Assembly: GCA_023404095.1 (NCBI GenBank)
Contig: JAEYDD010000056.1
Location: 21,558-85,557, forward strand
Reading direction: 5' to 3'
DNA: 64,000 nt
Origin: Pseudomonadota bacterium
Lineage (GTDB): Bacteria > Pseudomonadota > Alphaproteobacteria > Rhizobiales > Rhizobiaceae
Position numbers and translations under genes: made by a program. Below, piece after piece: positions 7,768 to 15,689 of this stretch (position 1 is the first letter of the stretch; each line of letters starts with the position of its first letter). Under the pieces are notes generated by a model. That model was not told the origin of the DNA and did not search any database. It saw only the letters and a program-made list of their open reading frames with translations.

Positions 7768-8397
7768 ATGGAATTCGACTTTACCGAGCTTGAGCCGCAA
7801 AGCCGCTACCGTCTGTTGACGAACTTCATCGGACCGCGGCCGATTGCGCTCGTAACGACGCGTTCGCCCGCCGGCCACAACAATGCAGCGCCAATGAGCT
7901 TCTTCAATGTCTTCTCCCATGATCCGCCGATCGTGGTGCTCGGCATCCAGCCACGCCTGACGGGCGAGGAAAAGGATACGATGGCGAATATTCGCCGCAC
8001 GCAGGAGTTTGCCATTAACATGGTGGACATGCCGCTTTCCGAGCAGATGCTTGTCTGCGGGCTGGGTTTCGACAACGAAGTCGATGAGCTTTCCATGGCC
8101 GGGCTCACCGCCCAAGCCTGCAGCAAAATCGACGCCAGCTATGCGGCGGAATCGCCCTGTGTTTTCGAATGCCGGGTCGAGCGGTTGATCGATTATCCGC
8201 GTCGCACGCTTGTCCTTGGCGAGGTCGTCCATATGCACGTCCGTCGGGAATGCCTGGACGAGGAGGGACGCTATGTCGACCCCGAGCAATATCAGCCGAT
8301 CGCGCGTCTGCACGCCGACAACTACATCACCTCGGACCGCCAGTTCGTCCTGAAGGCTCCGCCGATTGCCGATTTTATCAAGCCGAAGGTCAAGTAA
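7768..8397 (+). CDS. Flavin reductase-like domain protein (FMN-binding split barrel)
   Basis: This 209-aa soluble protein resembles the flavoredoxin/flavin-reductase-like family. The N-terminal GPRPIALVTTRS and NAAPMSFFNVFSHDPP segments are the FMN-contacting core of such split barrels, and FAINMVD follows. Members reduce flavin or act as flavoprotein partners of oxygenases. No oxygenase gene is adjacent, so its role here is open. It is the first gene after the GntR-controlled promoter and lies 22 bp before the racemase gene, so the two are probably co-transcribed. Confidence 0.8.
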   Translation: MEFDFTELEPQSRYRLLTNFIGPRPIALVTTRSPAGHNNAAPMSFFNVFSHDPPIVVLGIQPRLTGEEKDTMANIRRTQEFAINMVDMPLSEQMLVCGLGFDNEVDELSMAGLTAQACSKIDASYAAESPCVFECRVERLIDYPRRTLVLGEVVHMHVRRECLDEEGRYVDPEQYQPIARLHADNYITSDRQFVLKAPPIADFIKPKVK

Positions 8398-8419
8398 GGG
8401 CTTGGAAGGGTTCAACTAC

Positions 8420-9142
8420 ATGCACATCCGTCTGATCAATCCCAATTCTACGGCTTCCATGACCGCCCAGGCGCTGGAGAGCGCTTTGCGGGTCAAACAG
8501 AAGGATACGCATGTTTCCGCCGTCAACCCCGTGGATACGCCGGTCAGTATCGAGGGCGGCGCCGACGAGGCGATGGCCGTGCCCGGCATGCTCGATGAGA
8601 TTCGCAGGGGTGAGCACTTGGGTGTCGATGCCTTTGTGGTTGCCTGCTTCGACGACCCAGGCCTTCACGCCGCGCGAGAAGTGGCGCGCGGCCCGGTCAT
8701 CGGCATTTGCCAGGCGGCTGTGCAGGTCGCTATGACCATCAGCCGCCGCTTCTCGATCATCACGACGCTGCCACGTTCGATCCCGATTATCGAAGACCTG
8801 GTGAGCGACTACGGCGCAGAGCGCCACTGTCGCAAGGTTCGCGCCATCAACTTGCCGGTCCTCGGGCTGGAGGAGGATCCGGCCGAGGCTGAGCAACTGC
8901 TGATCCGCGAGATTGAGCGGGCAAAGAATGAGGACCGGGCGGAGGCCATCATTCTCGGCTGTGCCGGCATGTCCGCTCTCTGCGAGCGGCTGCGCGAGGC
9001 GACGGGCGTTCCTGTCATCGATGGAGTCACGGCGGCGATTAAATTAGCCGAAGCTTTGGTCGGTGCCGGCTACACGACGTCGAAGGTCAATGCCTACGAC
9101 TATCCCCGCCTGAAACAAGCCAAAGTGGCCGCCTGCGCCTGA
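8420..9142 (+). CDS. Asp/Glu/hydantoin racemase family protein
   Basis: This 240-aa protein opens with the family hallmark MHIRLINPNSTASMT. Two Cys residues occupy the expected catalytic positions: VVACFDDPG (about residue 75) and ILGCAGMSALC (about residue 181). The family interconverts D and L forms of hydantoins or acidic amino acids, and related members act on allantoin or maleate. Next to two C-N hydrolases and an importer, it suggests breakdown of a chiral cyclic ureide or amide. The start was chosen at the ATG matching the family N-terminus; an in-frame upstream extension would overlap the flavin reductase gene. Confidence 0.83.
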   Translation: MHIRLINPNSTASMTAQALESALRVKQKDTHVSAVNPVDTPVSIEGGADEAMAVPGMLDEIRRGEHLGVDAFVVACFDDPGLHAAREVARGPVIGICQAAVQVAMTISRRFSIITTLPRSIPIIEDLVSDYGAERHCRKVRAINLPVLGLEEDPAEAEQLLIREIERAKNEDRAEAIILGCAGMSALCERLREATGVPVIDGVTAAIKLAEALVGAGYTTSKVNAYDYPRLKQAKVAACA

Positions 9143-9189
9143 ATATGGATCACTCGTCAATAGGACATGTCTGCGACTGCCGATGACCA

Positions 9190-9334
9190 AGCCCTGCTGG
9201 CGTAGCGCGGTACCAACGCGACGGTAGCCGTAGAATTCAATTTCATCGCAGATGGCAAACCTCGCCTCGACGATAGAGGTATCATCGACAGGCTTTTCCG
9301 GGCTGTCATATGAGGTCGAGCGTGCGATACCCAT
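9190..9334 (-). pseudogene. IS3-family transposase orfB, 5' fragment
   Basis: The start ATG (9332-9334) overlaps the orfA stop as ATGA. About 48 codons match the orfB N-terminus of a rhizobial IS3-type element (MGIARSTSYDSPEKPVDD, then FYGYRRVGTALRQQGLV). IS similarity stops near 9190, where the frame runs into unrelated sequence. The missing continuation (NHKKIRRLMRQHDL) is on the opposite strand at 10317, which indicates a broken and rearranged element. Confidence 0.75.
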
Positions 9335-9684
9335 CAGCTCGCATCCTTCGGCGATGGAGATACCGGCGGGCCGGTGATGGCGGATGTGGCTCCGCTTCTC
9401 GGCCGCGGTGCGTTTTTCAGAGCCCCCTTTAGAAACTCCAGTTCCAGCGCCCGTTTGCCAACGAGGCGCTCAAGCGCTGCAATCCGGGCCTCGTATTCCT
9501 GGATAAGGTCGGCGGCCTGAGCTTCGTCGTCGAGCGCACCTTCCTCATACTTGCTCACCCAAATCGGGATCAAGTTGCGCGACACGTCGTGGCGCTTTGC
9601 CAGACCATGCAGCGTCTCGCCCGCGACAAACTCCTGCGCGACCTGCCATTTGAAATCCATACTGTGAATGCGATGTTTTGCCAT
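9334..9684 (-). CDS. IS3-family transposase orfA
   Basis: This 116-aa protein has an N-terminal helix-turn-helix (FKWQVAQEFVAGETLHGLAK, then RHDVSRN) and a C-terminal leucine-zipper-like helix (ALERLVGKRALELEFLKGAL), the usual layout of IS3 orfA. The start is the ATG of MAKHRIHS. The frame is open, but its orfB partner is truncated at 9190, so the element cannot make a full transposase. The left end of the IS would be near 9727, where the orfA side begins. Confidence 0.75.
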   Translation of the reverse strand: MAKHRIHSMDFKWQVAQEFVAGETLHGLAKRHDVSRNLIPIWVSKYEEGALDDEAQAADLIQEYEARIAALERLVGKRALELEFLKGALKNAPRPRSGATSAITGPPVSPSPKDAS

Positions 9685-9780
9685 GGGCTCCACGTTCGGA
9701 AACCCGGTAAGCCCGGTCAATTCATCAAGCCTATCTGCCCGCCCTCAGGGGCGCACTCCATGGAGACTTCAAAAATGGCC

Positions 9781-10074
9781 GGCATCTGGCTGCCTGGATG
9801 GGCCTGGTATCGCGACAACATTCCAGCGGCGATAGACGCGTATTGCTTGGCATCAGCAAGCGGGGCAACCAACATCTGCGAACACTTCTGGTCCACGGCC
9901 GGCGATCTGTGGTGCGTACTGCGCAACGAAAAATCTGACCCTGCCAGCAAATGGGTCAACGAGCTTAGGGTGAGGCGTGGTTACAACCGAGCAGCGGTTG
10001 CCGTCGCCAACAAAAACGCAAGGGCGATCTGGGCCTTGCTTCACCACGGCGGTGAATACCGAGCCAATTCCTGA
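9781..10074 (+). pseudogene. IS110-family transposase, 3' remnant with frameshift
   Basis: In one frame the sequence gives AAWMGLVSRQHSS, GISKRGNQHLRTLLVHG and then a stop. In a second frame it continues as KWVNELRVRRGYNRAAVAVA and NKNARAIWALL, ending at 10074. Together these match the C-terminal transposase_20 part of an IS110/IS1111-type enzyme. The 5' two thirds are absent and at least one frameshift separates the blocks. It is a different family member from the copy at 22880-23865. Confidence 0.7.
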
Positions 10075-10316
10075 GGGCAAGCATGCGAATTGCAAGCTGA
10101 AAGTTGAAATGGAATGAACGGTCGGACCGGCACTTACGGAACCTGTCCTTTGTAATGGCCGACAAGGCCTCCCATTTGAGGCGTATGTGTGCGGATACCC
10201 CATTTGGGCGCTTCGAATATGATGAGGCGGGGCTTATGATTTGGGTGCGCGGGCAAGATGACATGGAGACTTGTAAATTTTTCCTGGTGCCGTGCAAGAT
10301 GATTTCCACTTTGCCC
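10075..10316. other. Unassigned segment inside the IS scar
   Basis: There is no recognised gene. A plus-strand reading gives a protein-like stretch (FGRFEYDEAGLMIWVRG) that I cannot place in a family. It is in frame with the following IS3 fragment only by chance of the junction at about 10317. It may be the remains of an old gene or an IS end. Confidence 0.3.
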
Positions 10317-10473
10317 AACCACAAGAAGATCAGACGGTTAATGCGTCAACACGATCTGCATCTGACGATTCGCCGCAGGTTAGTCGCCACCACCGACAGC
10401 AATCATGATGGCTTGATCTTCCCGAACCTGGCGAAGGATATCGTGCCGACCGGCCCAACCAGCTCTGGGTCGC
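10317..10473 (+). pseudogene. IS3-family transposase orfB, internal fragment
   Basis: The reading NHKKIRRLMRQHDL, LVATTDSNHDGLIFPNLAKD and then TGP-NQLWVA (after a one-base slip) continues exactly where the minus-strand orfB fragment at 9190-9334 breaks off. It carries no DDE catalytic residues; the C-terminal half is missing. Similarity ends near 10473, where Na+/phosphate symporter sequence begins. Confidence 0.7.
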
Positions 10474-11231
10474 GCGCACGCTCGATCGATGGCTTGCCGG
10501 ACCGAACAAAAATGAACCCGAACCGCTACATGCGGCGTCGGCCTTCAACATCGCAGATGTCGATAACCCAACTCGGCCGCCCGACAACGCGACGCGTGAG
10601 GTTGTTGCGATGTGCGATAAGGTCGAGTTGATGCTAACCCAGATTTTGAGGTGTACGAAAAACCAGATGCCCAACAAATCGCGGTCGTTGAGCAGCTTGA
10701 TGACCAGATCGATCGCTACAATCTGCAAATCAAGATGTATTTGGCACGCTTGTCGCGGAGCGAACTGAGCGACGAAGCGGCGCGTCGCCAACAGGAGCTT
10801 CTCGGAGCGGCCATCAATCTCGAACAAGTCGGCGACGTCATCTCCCGGAACATGCTGGCCAAGGCCAAGAAGAAGCATTCACGAAATACGTCCTTCTCCG
10901 AGGGGGGAAGGAGCTGACCGCGGTGCACCAGCGGATTGTCCGCAATGCGCGGCTGGCCTTCAACCTGATCGTTAACCGCGATGTAGAGCAGGCGCGACAA
11001 CTCGTGCGCGAAAAAGAAATCGTGCGGGACTTGGTTCGTGAAAGCGAGGAAAAGCAAATCCGCAGGCTCGCCACCGGCAATACAGCCAGCATTGAGACAT
11101 CCTCGCTCCATATCGACACGATGCGTGACATCAAGGAGGTCAATTCGCTGCTGGTCTCGATCGCCTATCCAGTCCTTTCCCAAGTAGGGCTTTTGAGAGC
11201 AAGTCGGCACTATAGCGCGTGCTTGGCTTAA
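10474..11231 (+). pseudogene. Na+/phosphate cotransporter, PhoU-domain C-terminal remnant
   Basis: Three successive frames spell a PhoU-like helical domain, as at the C-terminus of NptA-type Na/Pi symporters: DNATREVVAMCDKVELM, then PDAQQIAVVEQLDDQIDRYN and INLEQVGDVISRNMLAKAKK, then ELTAVHQRIVRNARLAFN and SSLHIDTMRDIKEVNSLL to the stop at 11231. Frame changes occur between about 10630 and 10651 and in the run of six G at 10902-10907. The membrane part is absent; its 5' side is replaced by IS3 sequence at about 10473. The product would have controlled or accompanied phosphate transport, but the gene is dead. Confidence 0.72.
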
Positions 11232-11327
11232 ACGGCTAGGCGCGGCATAGACCGTGCGCTTGGGGAAGTCGATATGGACCGAGACCCACGTTCGGCCTTC
11301 TCGACCGACAGCGGAACACACGCGGCT

Positions 11328-11475
11328 TGAACCGCCCCGGCTTTACCGGAGACCGTTTGGTTTAAGTGACGCGGCTATGGCTGGTGCCTGGCGTAATATC
11401 AGTCTTCCGCCTCGGCTGGTGGGATGTTTCCGATGGGCTCCAGAAGGCGGCGGTTGTCGAACCAGCCCGCCGCAG
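11328..11475 (-). pseudogene. IS3-family transposase orfB, 3' end remnant plus terminal repeat
   Basis: The minus strand reads GWFDNRRLLEPIGNIPPAEA, the usual C-terminus of an IS3-family orfB, followed by a stop. On the plus strand near 11328 the sequence tgaaccgccccgg resembles the terminal repeat of this IS group. The rest of the element is not recognisable, so this is an end fragment. The stretch 11476-11612 holds nothing I can assign. Confidence 0.6.
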
Positions 11476-11612
11476 CGGAGATGATTTCCGCTTCGCGCCT
11501 TCATGTCGGCGATAGACGTCACCTTGGCCGCCGCCCGGAAGCAGACGTCGCCAGTGGCAATTCTAGGCGACAGCGCGCTGCAATACGGCAGGCTTTCGAC
11601 TGCAAAGATCAA

Positions 11613-11641
11613 CCCGCGCGCACTCAACCGAGGCGCGCGGG
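11613..11641 (-). terminator. GC-rich hairpin after the RraA-like gene
   Basis: CCCGCGCG (11613-11620) pairs with CGCGCGGG (11634-11641) around a 13-nt loop. It lies 16 bp beyond the stop of the leftward RraA-like gene. On that strand a short TTGATCTTT follows, so it is a plausible but not strong intrinsic terminator. Confidence 0.5.
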
Positions 11642-11657
11642 CTTGCCCATCATTGGG

Positions 11658-12332
11658 TCACAGCAAGATTTCGCAGCCTGCCTTGGCGAGAGCCGCATCG
11701 ACCCAGCTACGATCGTTCTTGCCCAGGCGGATGTTCTCCATCTGTCTCGTCTCCGCCTCGTGCTTCTTCGACGCAGCGACGAAAAGCGTCTCGACATCGT
11801 CAATGGGAACGCTGAGCAACCCATCGGGATCGCCACAGATAAGGTCGCCTGGGTGGATGACCATCCCATCGATGGCGATGGGAACGTTCACTTCGCCGGG
11901 GCCGTCCTTGTAGGGACCGCGGTGCGTCACACCACATGCGAAGACCGGGAATGACCCTGCGCTGATCTCTGCGCTGTCACGAATTGCGCCAAAAATCACG
12001 ATGCCGCCGAGCCCACGCTGCTGCGCATGGGCAACCATCAGTTCACCGATGATCGCGTTTGTCGTATCGCCGCCGGCATCGACGACGACGACATCACCGG
12101 GCTCGGCAATATCCAGAGCCTTGTGCACCATCAGGTTGTCACCCGGACGAGATTTGACGGTGATTGCGGGCCCAGTCATCGTCCCGCCGGTGTAAAAGGG
12201 TCGAAGCATCGAACCACCAGCGGTCATCCGCGCCATCACGTCACTGACGTTTGCCACGGGCAGCGAACGGAATGCCTCTACCCATCGAGCGTCAACCTTG
12301 CGTTCCCTCTTGCATACACGAAATCCAACCAT
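11658..12332 (-). CDS. RraA-like aldolase/decarboxylase family protein
   Basis: This 224-aa protein belongs to the RraA/HMG-aldolase family. VANVSDVMARM, PGDNLMVHKAL, AEPGDVVVVDAGGD, GGIVIFGAIRDSAEI and the C-terminal IHPGDLICGDPDGLL cover the metal and pyruvate-enolate binding regions. Catalytic members split 4-hydroxy-4-methyl-2-oxoglutarate-type acids or decarboxylate oxaloacetate. The start is the ATG preceded by GGAGG; a TTG 15 bp upstream overlapping the previous stop is less likely. It follows the dehydrogenase gene closely, so both belong to one leftward operon divergent from the IclR gene. A role in hydroxy-acid breakdown fits the neighbouring carboxylate transporter. Confidence 0.8.
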   Translation of the reverse strand: MVGFRVCKRERKVDARWVEAFRSLPVANVSDVMARMTAGGSMLRPFYTGGTMTGPAITVKSRPGDNLMVHKALDIAEPGDVVVVDAGGDTTNAIIGELMVAHAQQRGLGGIVIFGAIRDSAEISAGSFPVFACGVTHRGPYKDGPGEVNVPIAIDGMVIHPGDLICGDPDGLLSVPIDDVETLFVAASKKHEAETRQMENIRLGKNDRSWVDAALAKAGCEILL

Positions 12333-12343
12333 AAGTGCCTCCT

Positions 12344-13372
12344 TCAACCCTGGGCCGACTGTTTATGAACAAGTTCCCGGTTCGCGAGAGCCCGGTCTTC
12401 GAAACCGTTGCCCGCCAGAACGCCGAGAATGTGGTTGACGCTCTGGACCGCCATGTTGCGGAGCGCAGAGCGACTGGCCCCGCCGACATGCGGCGTGGCG
12501 ATGAGGTTGGGTAGTCCCCAGAGCGGATTATCCTTCGCCGGGGGCTCCTCCTCGAAGCTGTCGAGCGCCGCCCCTGCGATAATGTTGTCACGCAGCGCCG
12601 CAACCAGTGCGATCTCGTCGACGACAGCACCGCGCGCCGTGTTCACCAGAAAGGCCGAAGGCTTCATGACGCGGAGTGTCGTGCCGTTGATCAGGTGCCT
12701 CGTCTGCGGCATCAGCGGGCAGTGGAGGCTGACAATGTCAGCCTCCCGGAGGACGCTCTCCAGGTCATCGCTGACGGGAATGTCGCCGGTACCTTTGGCA
12801 AACGGGTCGTAGGCGATGACGCGCATGCCAAGTGCCTGCGCGAGGGCGGCTGCGCGCTGACCGATCTCACCGAATCCGATGACGGCGAAGACCGCTCCGG
12901 CCAGGTCGCGACCGACATACTTCGTCTTCGGCCAGTCTCCCCCCTTCACGGCGATGTTTAGGACAGTGATGTCCTTCATCAGCGAGACGGTGTGCGCGAT
13001 CGCCAGTTCGGCTACGGACTGAGCGTTCGCCGCAAGGGCCCTGAGGACCGGAACCCCCCTTGCGGTTGCCGCGGCCAGATCGATGTTGTCGACGCCGCTG
13101 CCATGCTTGGCAATCACCTGCAGGTTGGGGGATGCGTTGATGACCTCGTCAATGATCTGCCCCTGCCGGACGAGAACGGCATGGACTTCATGTTCCCGGG
13201 CGATTTTCGCCAAGTCCGCTGAACTGGAGTAAGCGGGCGCGTAGATCGCCTCCACGCCTGCGGCGGCCAGCAGCTCGCGTGCCTCCTCCACAAGCTCCGC
13301 GCCCGTCACCATCACCTTGGGACAGGTTCCCCGAGCGCATGATGCAGCGGTGTGGGTCTCAACAACATTCAC
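12344..13372 (-). CDS. D-isomer-specific 2-hydroxyacid dehydrogenase (SerA-like)
   Basis: This 342-aa NAD-dependent enzyme has its Rossmann motif as VIGFGEIGQRAAALAQALGM, the catalytic Arg region NTARGAVVDE, the Glu in DSFEEEPP and the catalytic His in ATPHVGGAS. KHGSGVDNIDL is the family substrate-domain signature. I place the start at GTG 13370-13372, eight bases after GGAGG; no better start lies between it and the promoter palindromes. Such enzymes reduce 2-keto acids or oxidise D-2-hydroxy acids. It is the first gene of the leftward unit that includes the RraA-like gene, and is likely controlled by the divergent IclR protein. Confidence 0.83.
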   Translation of the reverse strand: MNVVETHTAASCARGTCPKVMVTGAELVEEARELLAAAGVEAIYAPAYSSSADLAKIAREHEVHAVLVRQGQIIDEVINASPNLQVIAKHGSGVDNIDLAAATARGVPVLRALAANAQSVAELAIAHTVSLMKDITVLNIAVKGGDWPKTKYVGRDLAGAVFAVIGFGEIGQRAAALAQALGMRVIAYDPFAKGTGDIPVSDDLESVLREADIVSLHCPLMPQTRHLINGTTLRVMKPSAFLVNTARGAVVDEIALVAALRDNIIAGAALDSFEEEPPAKDNPLWGLPNLIATPHVGGASRSALRNMAVQSVNHILGVLAGNGFEDRALANRELVHKQSAQG

Positions 13373-13443
13373 GATTTCATCCTCCACAGGTCGGTCACTG
13401 GAGCGACAACCCGCGCCCCGTTGACGAAACTCATTTATCGCGT

Positions 13444-13479
13444 ATTGTACTAAATGAAAAGGTGTTGTACTTAGTACAA
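13444..13479. promoter_or_regulatory. TTGTAC repeats between divergent genes, candidate IclR operator
   Basis: TTGTAC-TTA-GTACAA at 13465-13479 is a perfect inverted repeat with a 3-bp spacer. A further half-site TTGTAC-TAA lies at 13445-13453. The sites fall between the dehydrogenase start (13372) and the IclR start (13507), as expected for an operator controlling both directions. Confidence 0.55.
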
Positions 13480-13506
13480 CGTACATCACCTTTGTGGGAG
13501 GTTTTC

Positions 13507-14205
13507 ATGCCTGGGAATTCGAGTGGCGTCGCTGCAGTCGAGCGTGCCGCCTCATTGTTGGAAGCGTTCACCGACCGCGACTTCTCCCTGTCGCTGGGCG
13601 AGCTTGCGCGTCGCGTCGATCTGGACAAGTCGACGGTGCTTCGTATTGCCCGATCATTGGCCAAGCACGGACTGCTGCTGCGCAACGAAGACGCCAGCTG
13701 GCGTCTCGGACCGAAGCTCATGAAGCTCGGCAACATCTATCAATCGACATTCCGCGCATCCGACATCATCGAGCCGCTGTTGGCCGAGGTCGTCGAAAAG
13801 ACGGGCGAGAGCGCTGCCGTCTATGTGCGGGAAGGGCAGGAGCGGGTCTGCCTGTTCAGGCACGATTCCCACCAGTCGATCCGGCATGCGGCTCGTATCG
13901 GCGATACCATGCCGCTTGACCGCGGCGCTCCGGGCCGCGTGATCCTCGCCTTCGCCGGCCGATCCGGCGAGGTTTACGACCAGATACGCGAGGCCGGATT
14001 TCACGTCACCTACGGCGAACGCGATCCGCAGGTCGCCAGCATCGCGGTTCCGCTCTACCGCGACGGTTCCAATCTGTTCGGCTCGATGGCCGTAACGGGG
14101 CCTCCCGTCCGCTTCGACGGCGAAGCCGTTCAACGTCATCTCGAAATTCTTCGGCAGGCCGCGAGAAAACTCTCGACCGCCATGGGTGGAGAGCCCGGAT
14201 CATAG
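13507..14205 (+). CDS. IclR-family transcriptional regulator
   Basis: This 232-aa protein has a winged HTH at about residues 8-70 (SLLEAFTDRDFSLSLGELAR and DKSTVLRIARSL), then an IclR effector domain with GESAAVYVREG, MPLDRGAPGRVILAF and a C-terminal SIAVPLYRDG. The start is the ATG with GGGAGG six bases upstream; a longer in-frame reading would cross the operator palindrome. It is divergent from the dehydrogenase/RraA pair and sits just before the tctCBA genes, so it probably senses a carboxylate and controls both units. Confidence 0.87.
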   Translation: MPGNSSGVAAVERAASLLEAFTDRDFSLSLGELARRVDLDKSTVLRIARSLAKHGLLLRNEDASWRLGPKLMKLGNIYQSTFRASDIIEPLLAEVVEKTGESAAVYVREGQERVCLFRHDSHQSIRHAARIGDTMPLDRGAPGRVILAFAGRSGEVYDQIREAGFHVTYGERDPQVASIAVPLYRDGSNLFGSMAVTGPPVRFDGEAVQRHLEILRQAARKLSTAMGGEPGS

Positions 14206-14246
14206 CGCGGGGCCGGGCCCGCAACGCTCCAATGGAGGATTGGATA

Positions 14247-15206
14247 ATGAAGAACTCGTGTTTGAAACTCGCACTGGCGGCGGCCGCACTGACCGCCACG
14301 ACCTCTGCTGCCTACGCCGAATGGCCGAATGACCGCCCGATCCAGATGATCGTGGCATTCGCACCGGGCGGCAGTACCGATGTGATGGCGCGAGCGATCG
14401 AACCGTTCCTCGAAAAAGAGCTGGGAGCCGACATTGTCATCGAAAATCGCCCGGGCGCATCCGGCGAGATCGCCTACACGGCGCTCTCCAAGGCAAAGCC
14501 GGACGGATACACGTTCTCTTACATCAATACGCCTGGCTTCCTGTCGATGCAGGTCCAGCGCAAGCTCGGCTACGATCCGAAGAGCATCAAGCCGATCGCC
14601 CGCATCGTCGACGACCCGACGGCAATCGTCGTTCCTGCCGCCTCGGAAATAAAGACGCTGAACGATTTCGTGGAAGCAGCGAAGGCCAATCCGGGCGCGG
14701 TCTCATATGGGTCCTCCGGGGTGGGCACCGACGACCATCTCGCGATCATCCTGCTTGGGTCTGCGACCGGCGCGACCTTCACGCATATTCCGTTCAACGG
14801 CGCGGGCGAAACACGGACGGCAGTGCTTGGCGCGCAGGTCACGGGCGGTGGCCTGAACATCAGCGAGTTTGCAGGCAATGACACATCCGGCCTGCGCATG
14901 ATCGCGCACTTTGGCACGGAACGCTCGCCGCAACTGCCGGACGTGCCCACCGCGAAGGAGGCCGGCTTCGACGTCGAGATGACGTCGGAACGGGGCGTGG
15001 CAGCGCCACGCGACGTGCCTGACGATATCACGCAGAAGTTCTCCGACGCGATGAAGCGCGTGTTGGACAATCCGGAATTCCAGAAGCAGGCACAGCAACT
15101 GGCCCTGCCGTTGGCCTACCTCTCGGGGCCGGACTGGGAAGCGCAGATGCCGACCCGTCTTGAGCGGTTCCAGAAGATCTGGAACGAAACTCCGTGGGTT
15201 CAGTGA
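14247..15206 (+). CDS. Tripartite tricarboxylate transporter substrate-binding protein (TctC/Bug)
   Basis: This 319-aa periplasmic protein has a Sec signal peptide (MKNSCLKLALAAAALTATTS, with likely cleavage after AYA). The mature part begins with the Bug-family strand PIQMIVAFAPGGSTDVMAR and has IENRPGASGEIAY, typical carboxylate-binding loops. The start is the ATG preceded by GGAGG; an in-frame ATG 15 bp upstream includes that ribosome-binding site. It delivers a di- or tricarboxylate, or a related acid, to the TctBA membrane complex encoded next. Its stop overlaps the tctB start as TGATG. Confidence 0.88.
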   Translation: MKNSCLKLALAAAALTATTSAAYAEWPNDRPIQMIVAFAPGGSTDVMARAIEPFLEKELGADIVIENRPGASGEIAYTALSKAKPDGYTFSYINTPGFLSMQVQRKLGYDPKSIKPIARIVDDPTAIVVPAASEIKTLNDFVEAAKANPGAVSYGSSGVGTDDHLAIILLGSATGATFTHIPFNGAGETRTAVLGAQVTGGGLNISEFAGNDTSGLRMIAHFGTERSPQLPDVPTAKEAGFDVEMTSERGVAAPRDVPDDITQKFSDAMKRVLDNPEFQKQAQQLALPLAYLSGPDWEAQMPTRLERFQKIWNETPWVQ

Positions 15207-15664
15207 TGACCGGCTCCTCCAAGAACCGTCGGGATTACCCCGATCTGTTGGCGGGTGGACTGATGACGGGTTTGGGAGCGCTTGGCCTTTGGGCCGGGCG
15301 CGACCTGGCCTTCGGCACTCCGGCCATGATGGGCTCCGGATTTCTGCCGAAGGTCCTCTGTGGCTGCCTGATCGCCATTGGCCTCTTCGTCTTTGTCAAG
15401 GCAATGGCGAAGTCCTACGAACCGATCGGCGACAGCAACATCAAACCCTTGCTGATCCTGATCGCGGCGATAGCGGGTTTCGCATTCCTCGCCGAGGGTT
15501 TCGGGTTCGTGGTCTCCACGGTCTGGCTGCTCGTAGTCGGCAGCCTCGCCGATCAGGAATCGCGGTGGAAGGAGATAGCCGTCTCCACCCTGCTTCTGAC
15601 GGCGTTCGGAGCTCTCGTTTTCATATACGGCCTGGGCGTTCAGATGCCAGTCCTGCCCTTCTGA
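15206..15664 (+). CDS. Tripartite tricarboxylate transporter small membrane subunit (TctB)
   Basis: This 152-aa protein has four predicted membrane helices (for example LLAGGLMTGLGALGLWAG and PLLILIAAIAGFAFLAEGFG), the usual size and topology of TctB. Its sequence is poorly conserved in the family, so the call rests mainly on topology and on its place between tctC and tctA. The ATG overlaps the tctC stop by one base. The tctA start follows after 25 bp. Confidence 0.82.
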   Translation: MTGSSKNRRDYPDLLAGGLMTGLGALGLWAGRDLAFGTPAMMGSGFLPKVLCGCLIAIGLFVFVKAMAKSYEPIGDSNIKPLLILIAAIAGFAFLAEGFGFVVSTVWLLVVGSLADQESRWKEIAVSTLLLTAFGALVFIYGLGVQMPVLPF

Positions 15665-15689
15665 GCGGCATAGCCGAAGGACCACAATC

